64,000 nt of DNA, taken from NCBI RefSeq assembly GCF_037198285.1, contig NZ_CP147243.1, forward strand, positions 2,718,332-2,782,331, read 5' to 3'. Positions 62,607 through 64,000 of this stretch are shown piece after piece. The translations under genes and the position numbers were made by a program. The notes under the pieces were generated by a model. The model was not told the origin of the DNA. It saw nothing but the letters and a program-made list of their open reading frames with translations, and made no database searches. How positions within the stretch are numbered: position 1 is the first letter of the stretch; every line of letters begins with the position of its first letter. The stretch comes from Haladaptatus sp. DJG-WS-42. GTDB lineage: Archaea; Halobacteriota; Halobacteria; Halobacteriales; Halococcaceae.

Positions 62607-63398
62607 TTACAGGTTGGAGTTGCCGAGACCACCGTCGATTGGCAACGCCGTGCCGTTGATGTAGCCCGAAAGCGGCGAGGAGAGGTAGGCAACGGTGTCA
62701 CCGAGTTCCATTGGCTTGCCAATTCGGGTGAGAGGGTTCGACTCCCCACGGGCTGCGAGGCCGTCTTCGTAGGAGGCGTACTCCCCACGTTCGACGCCCT
62801 GTTCGATGAGGTCGCGGATGCGCCGGGTCTCGTGAGGGCCAGGAAGAACCGAGTTCACGCGGATTTCGGGGGCGAGTTCGCGCGACAGCGTTTTCTCTAA
62901 GCCGATGACGCTCATGCGGACCGCGTTCGAGAGCACGAGCGACGGGATGGCTTCTTTGACGCTGCGGGAGGTGATGTTGACGACCGTGCCGCCATCGCCT
63001 GCGGCGAGGTGGTCTGCCGATTCGCGGACGAGTCGAACGACGCTCATGACGAGCAGGTCGAAGGCGTCGTACCAGTCTTCGTCGGTGGTCTCGAGGAACG
63101 GCCCCGATGGTGGGCCGCCCGCGGAGGTGACGAGGTGGTCGAGACTGCCGAACTCTGAGACCGTCGTCTGAACGAGGTTCTCGATGTCGTCGGCTTCGGT
63201 GAGGTCTGCCTGGACGCCGATGACCTCGCCCGTTGCGACCTCACGAATTTCTTCTACGGCTTCGTCGAGTGAGTCCTGCGAGCGACCGTTGACGACAACG
63301 TTCGCGCCTTCGCGTGCGAGCGCCTTCGCGGATGCTTTGCCGAGACCACTACTTGATGCGGTGACGAGCGCGGTGTTGCCCGAAATTTGTAGGTCCAT
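62607..63398 (-). CDS. SDR-family protein, 3-oxoacyl reductase-like, lacking the catalytic Tyr
   Basis: A 263-residue SDR fold. It has TASSSGLGKA (the usual glycine motif with SSS) and NVVVNGRS, but the usual YxxxK is replaced by LSNAVRMSV after the Ser-containing NITSRSV. This matches the SDR subgroup that resembles beta-ketoacyl-ACP reductase but lacks the perfect catalytic tetrad. The chemistry is uncertain. It lies upstream of the cupin-FAH pair on the same strand and diverges from the acyl-CoA dehydrogenase gene. Confidence 0.85.
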   Translation of the reverse strand: MDLQISGNTALVTASSSGLGKASAKALAREGANVVVNGRSQDSLDEAVEEIREVATGEVIGVQADLTEADDIENLVQTTVSEFGSLDHLVTSAGGPPSGPFLETTDEDWYDAFDLLVMSVVRLVRESADHLAAGDGGTVVNITSRSVKEAIPSLVLSNAVRMSVIGLEKTLSRELAPEIRVNSVLPGPHETRRIRDLIEQGVERGEYASYEDGLAARGESNPLTRIGKPMELGDTVAYLSSPLSGYINGTALPIDGGLGNSNL

Positions 63399-63553
63399 GT
63401 GTGACAGCACTTGACCCCCACACTTAGGAGTACTGTTGGCGGTATCGGTCGTGAAAATGCCCAGCCAGCACCGCTGCGGTTCGCGTACGCATTGACGACG
63501 AATGCTGGACGCCAGAGACGGAGGAATTTGCCGAGAAAACCCCATCGAAATAG

Positions 63554-63559
63554 TTTAAC
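63554..63559 (+). promoter_or_regulatory. TATA-like box of the acyl-CoA dehydrogenase gene
   Basis: TTTAAC 29-34 bases before the ATG at 63588. Confidence 0.5.
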
Positions 63560-63587
63560 CCGGTTTTTCCAAATGCCTTAGTAGACT

Positions 63588-64000
63588 ATGTTAGATTTCG
63601 TCTCACTAGAATCTGACCTTTCAGCCGAAGAGCGGATGGTCATGGAGACTGCCCGCGAATTCGTCGAAAAAGAGGTCAAACCAGACATTGGCGAGCACTT
63701 CATCGAAGGGACGTTCCCGACGGAACTCATCTCACAACTTGGGGAACTCGGCTTTTTCGCACCAAACCTTGAGGGGTACGGGCTGCCGGGCATCAGCGAA
63801 ACCGCGTACGGGCTGTTGATGCAGGAACTCGAGGCGGGCGACTCGGGACTGCGTTCGATGGCAAGCGTGCAGGGGGCGCTTGTGATGTACCCCATCCACA
63901 GCTATGGCAGCGAAGAACAGAAAGAGCGGTGGTTGCCTGACATGGGAACTGGTGACGCCATTGGCTGTTTCGGTCTGACGGAACCAAATCACGGGTCGAA
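63588..64000 (+). CDS. Acyl-CoA dehydrogenase, N-terminal part (runs off window)
   Basis: The frame is open from the ATG at 63588 to the end of the window (137 codons). It encodes the alpha-helical N-terminal domain, with AEERMVMETAREFVEKEVKPDI, LGELGFFAPNLEGYGLPG, YGSEEQKERWLPDM and the start of the middle beta domain with FGLTEPNHGS. The sequence resembles glutaryl-CoA dehydrogenase in particular. The catalytic Glu lies beyond the window. Confidence 0.9.
   Translation, partial: MLDFVSLESDLSAEERMVMETAREFVEKEVKPDIGEHFIEGTFPTELISQLGELGFFAPNLEGYGLPGISETAYGLLMQELEAGDSGLRSMASVQGALVMYPIHSYGSEEQKERWLPDMGTGDAIGCFGLTEPNHGS

Overview
The window is a stretch of chromosome from a haloarchaeon (class Halobacteria). 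The evidence is the very acidic, Asp/Glu-rich predicted proteins and strong G/C third-position bias. It also carries archaeal-type genes: the GatE subunit of Glu-tRNA(Gln) amidotransferase, SRP19, Gar1, archaeal FEN1 and a presenilin-like protease. Further marks are Tat-type lipoproteins, a PGF-CTERM anchored binding protein, and A/T-rich promoter boxes about 25-30 bases before many start codons, typical of leaderless mRNAs. The genus cannot be fixed from the sequence alone. About 66 protein genes are supported, two of them cut by the window ends. I see no rRNA, no credible tRNA, no CRISPR array, no transposase and no prophage.

Layout. 1-6.7 kb: a truncated metallo-beta-lactamase-fold gene diverges from an SDR/F420-type oxidoreductase pair across a palindromic operator; then msrA, a ThDP-dependent decarboxylase, a GlcD-type FAD oxidase and mptE. 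6.7-11 kb: a dihydropteroate synthase-like gene, making a pterin pair with mptE, a TrmJ-type RNA methylase and haloarchaeal proteins of unknown function. 11.1-14.9 kb: two tandem asparagine-synthetase-like proteins that both lack the glutaminase cysteine, preceded by a possible 45-codon ORF and two inverted repeats. This is the least explained locus in the window.

14.9-24.6 kb: a CBS-pair protein, gatE, a DUF4395 protein, class II fumarase, BolA, RDD, an exonuclease-like protein end to end with fen, a cold-shock protein, GNAT and a Thr-rich lipoprotein. 24.7-30.2 kb: a methyltransferase, DUF3054, MFS, an A/T-rich 428-base intergenic region with two hairpins, an ornithine cyclodeaminase-family enzyme, the presenilin-like protease and srp19-gar1. 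30.3-36.2 kb: a BtuF/BtuC/BtuD-like ABC importer, a CAP-domain protein and the AzlCD amino-acid exporter.

36.3-47.3 kb: a reductase-like SDR with an aldehyde dehydrogenase, HtpX, a cation/Ca2+ exchanger, aconitase, MFS, an Old Yellow Enzyme homolog, DUF4112 and VOC. 47.3-53.7 kb: a secreted metallo-beta-lactamase/lamin-tail lipoprotein with DUF3006, glycerate 2-kinase convergent with a GntP permease, a Tat lipoprotein and a coiled-coil protein. 53.7-64 kb: an ABC exporter, L-2-hydroxyglutarate oxidase, a TAXI-TRAP uptake system with DUF1850, fumarylacetoacetase-family, cupin and SDR genes, and the start of an acyl-CoA dehydrogenase gene.

How the genes work together: the window is mostly central and organic-acid metabolism (fumarase, aconitase, glycolate/lactate-type, 2-hydroxyglutarate and glycerate oxidation or phosphorylation, TRAP uptake) mixed with housekeeping genes. 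Genes are tightly packed: several convergent pairs overlap by a few bases or abut with no spacer, and several co-directional pairs share ATGA/GTGA or TGATG stop-start overlaps.
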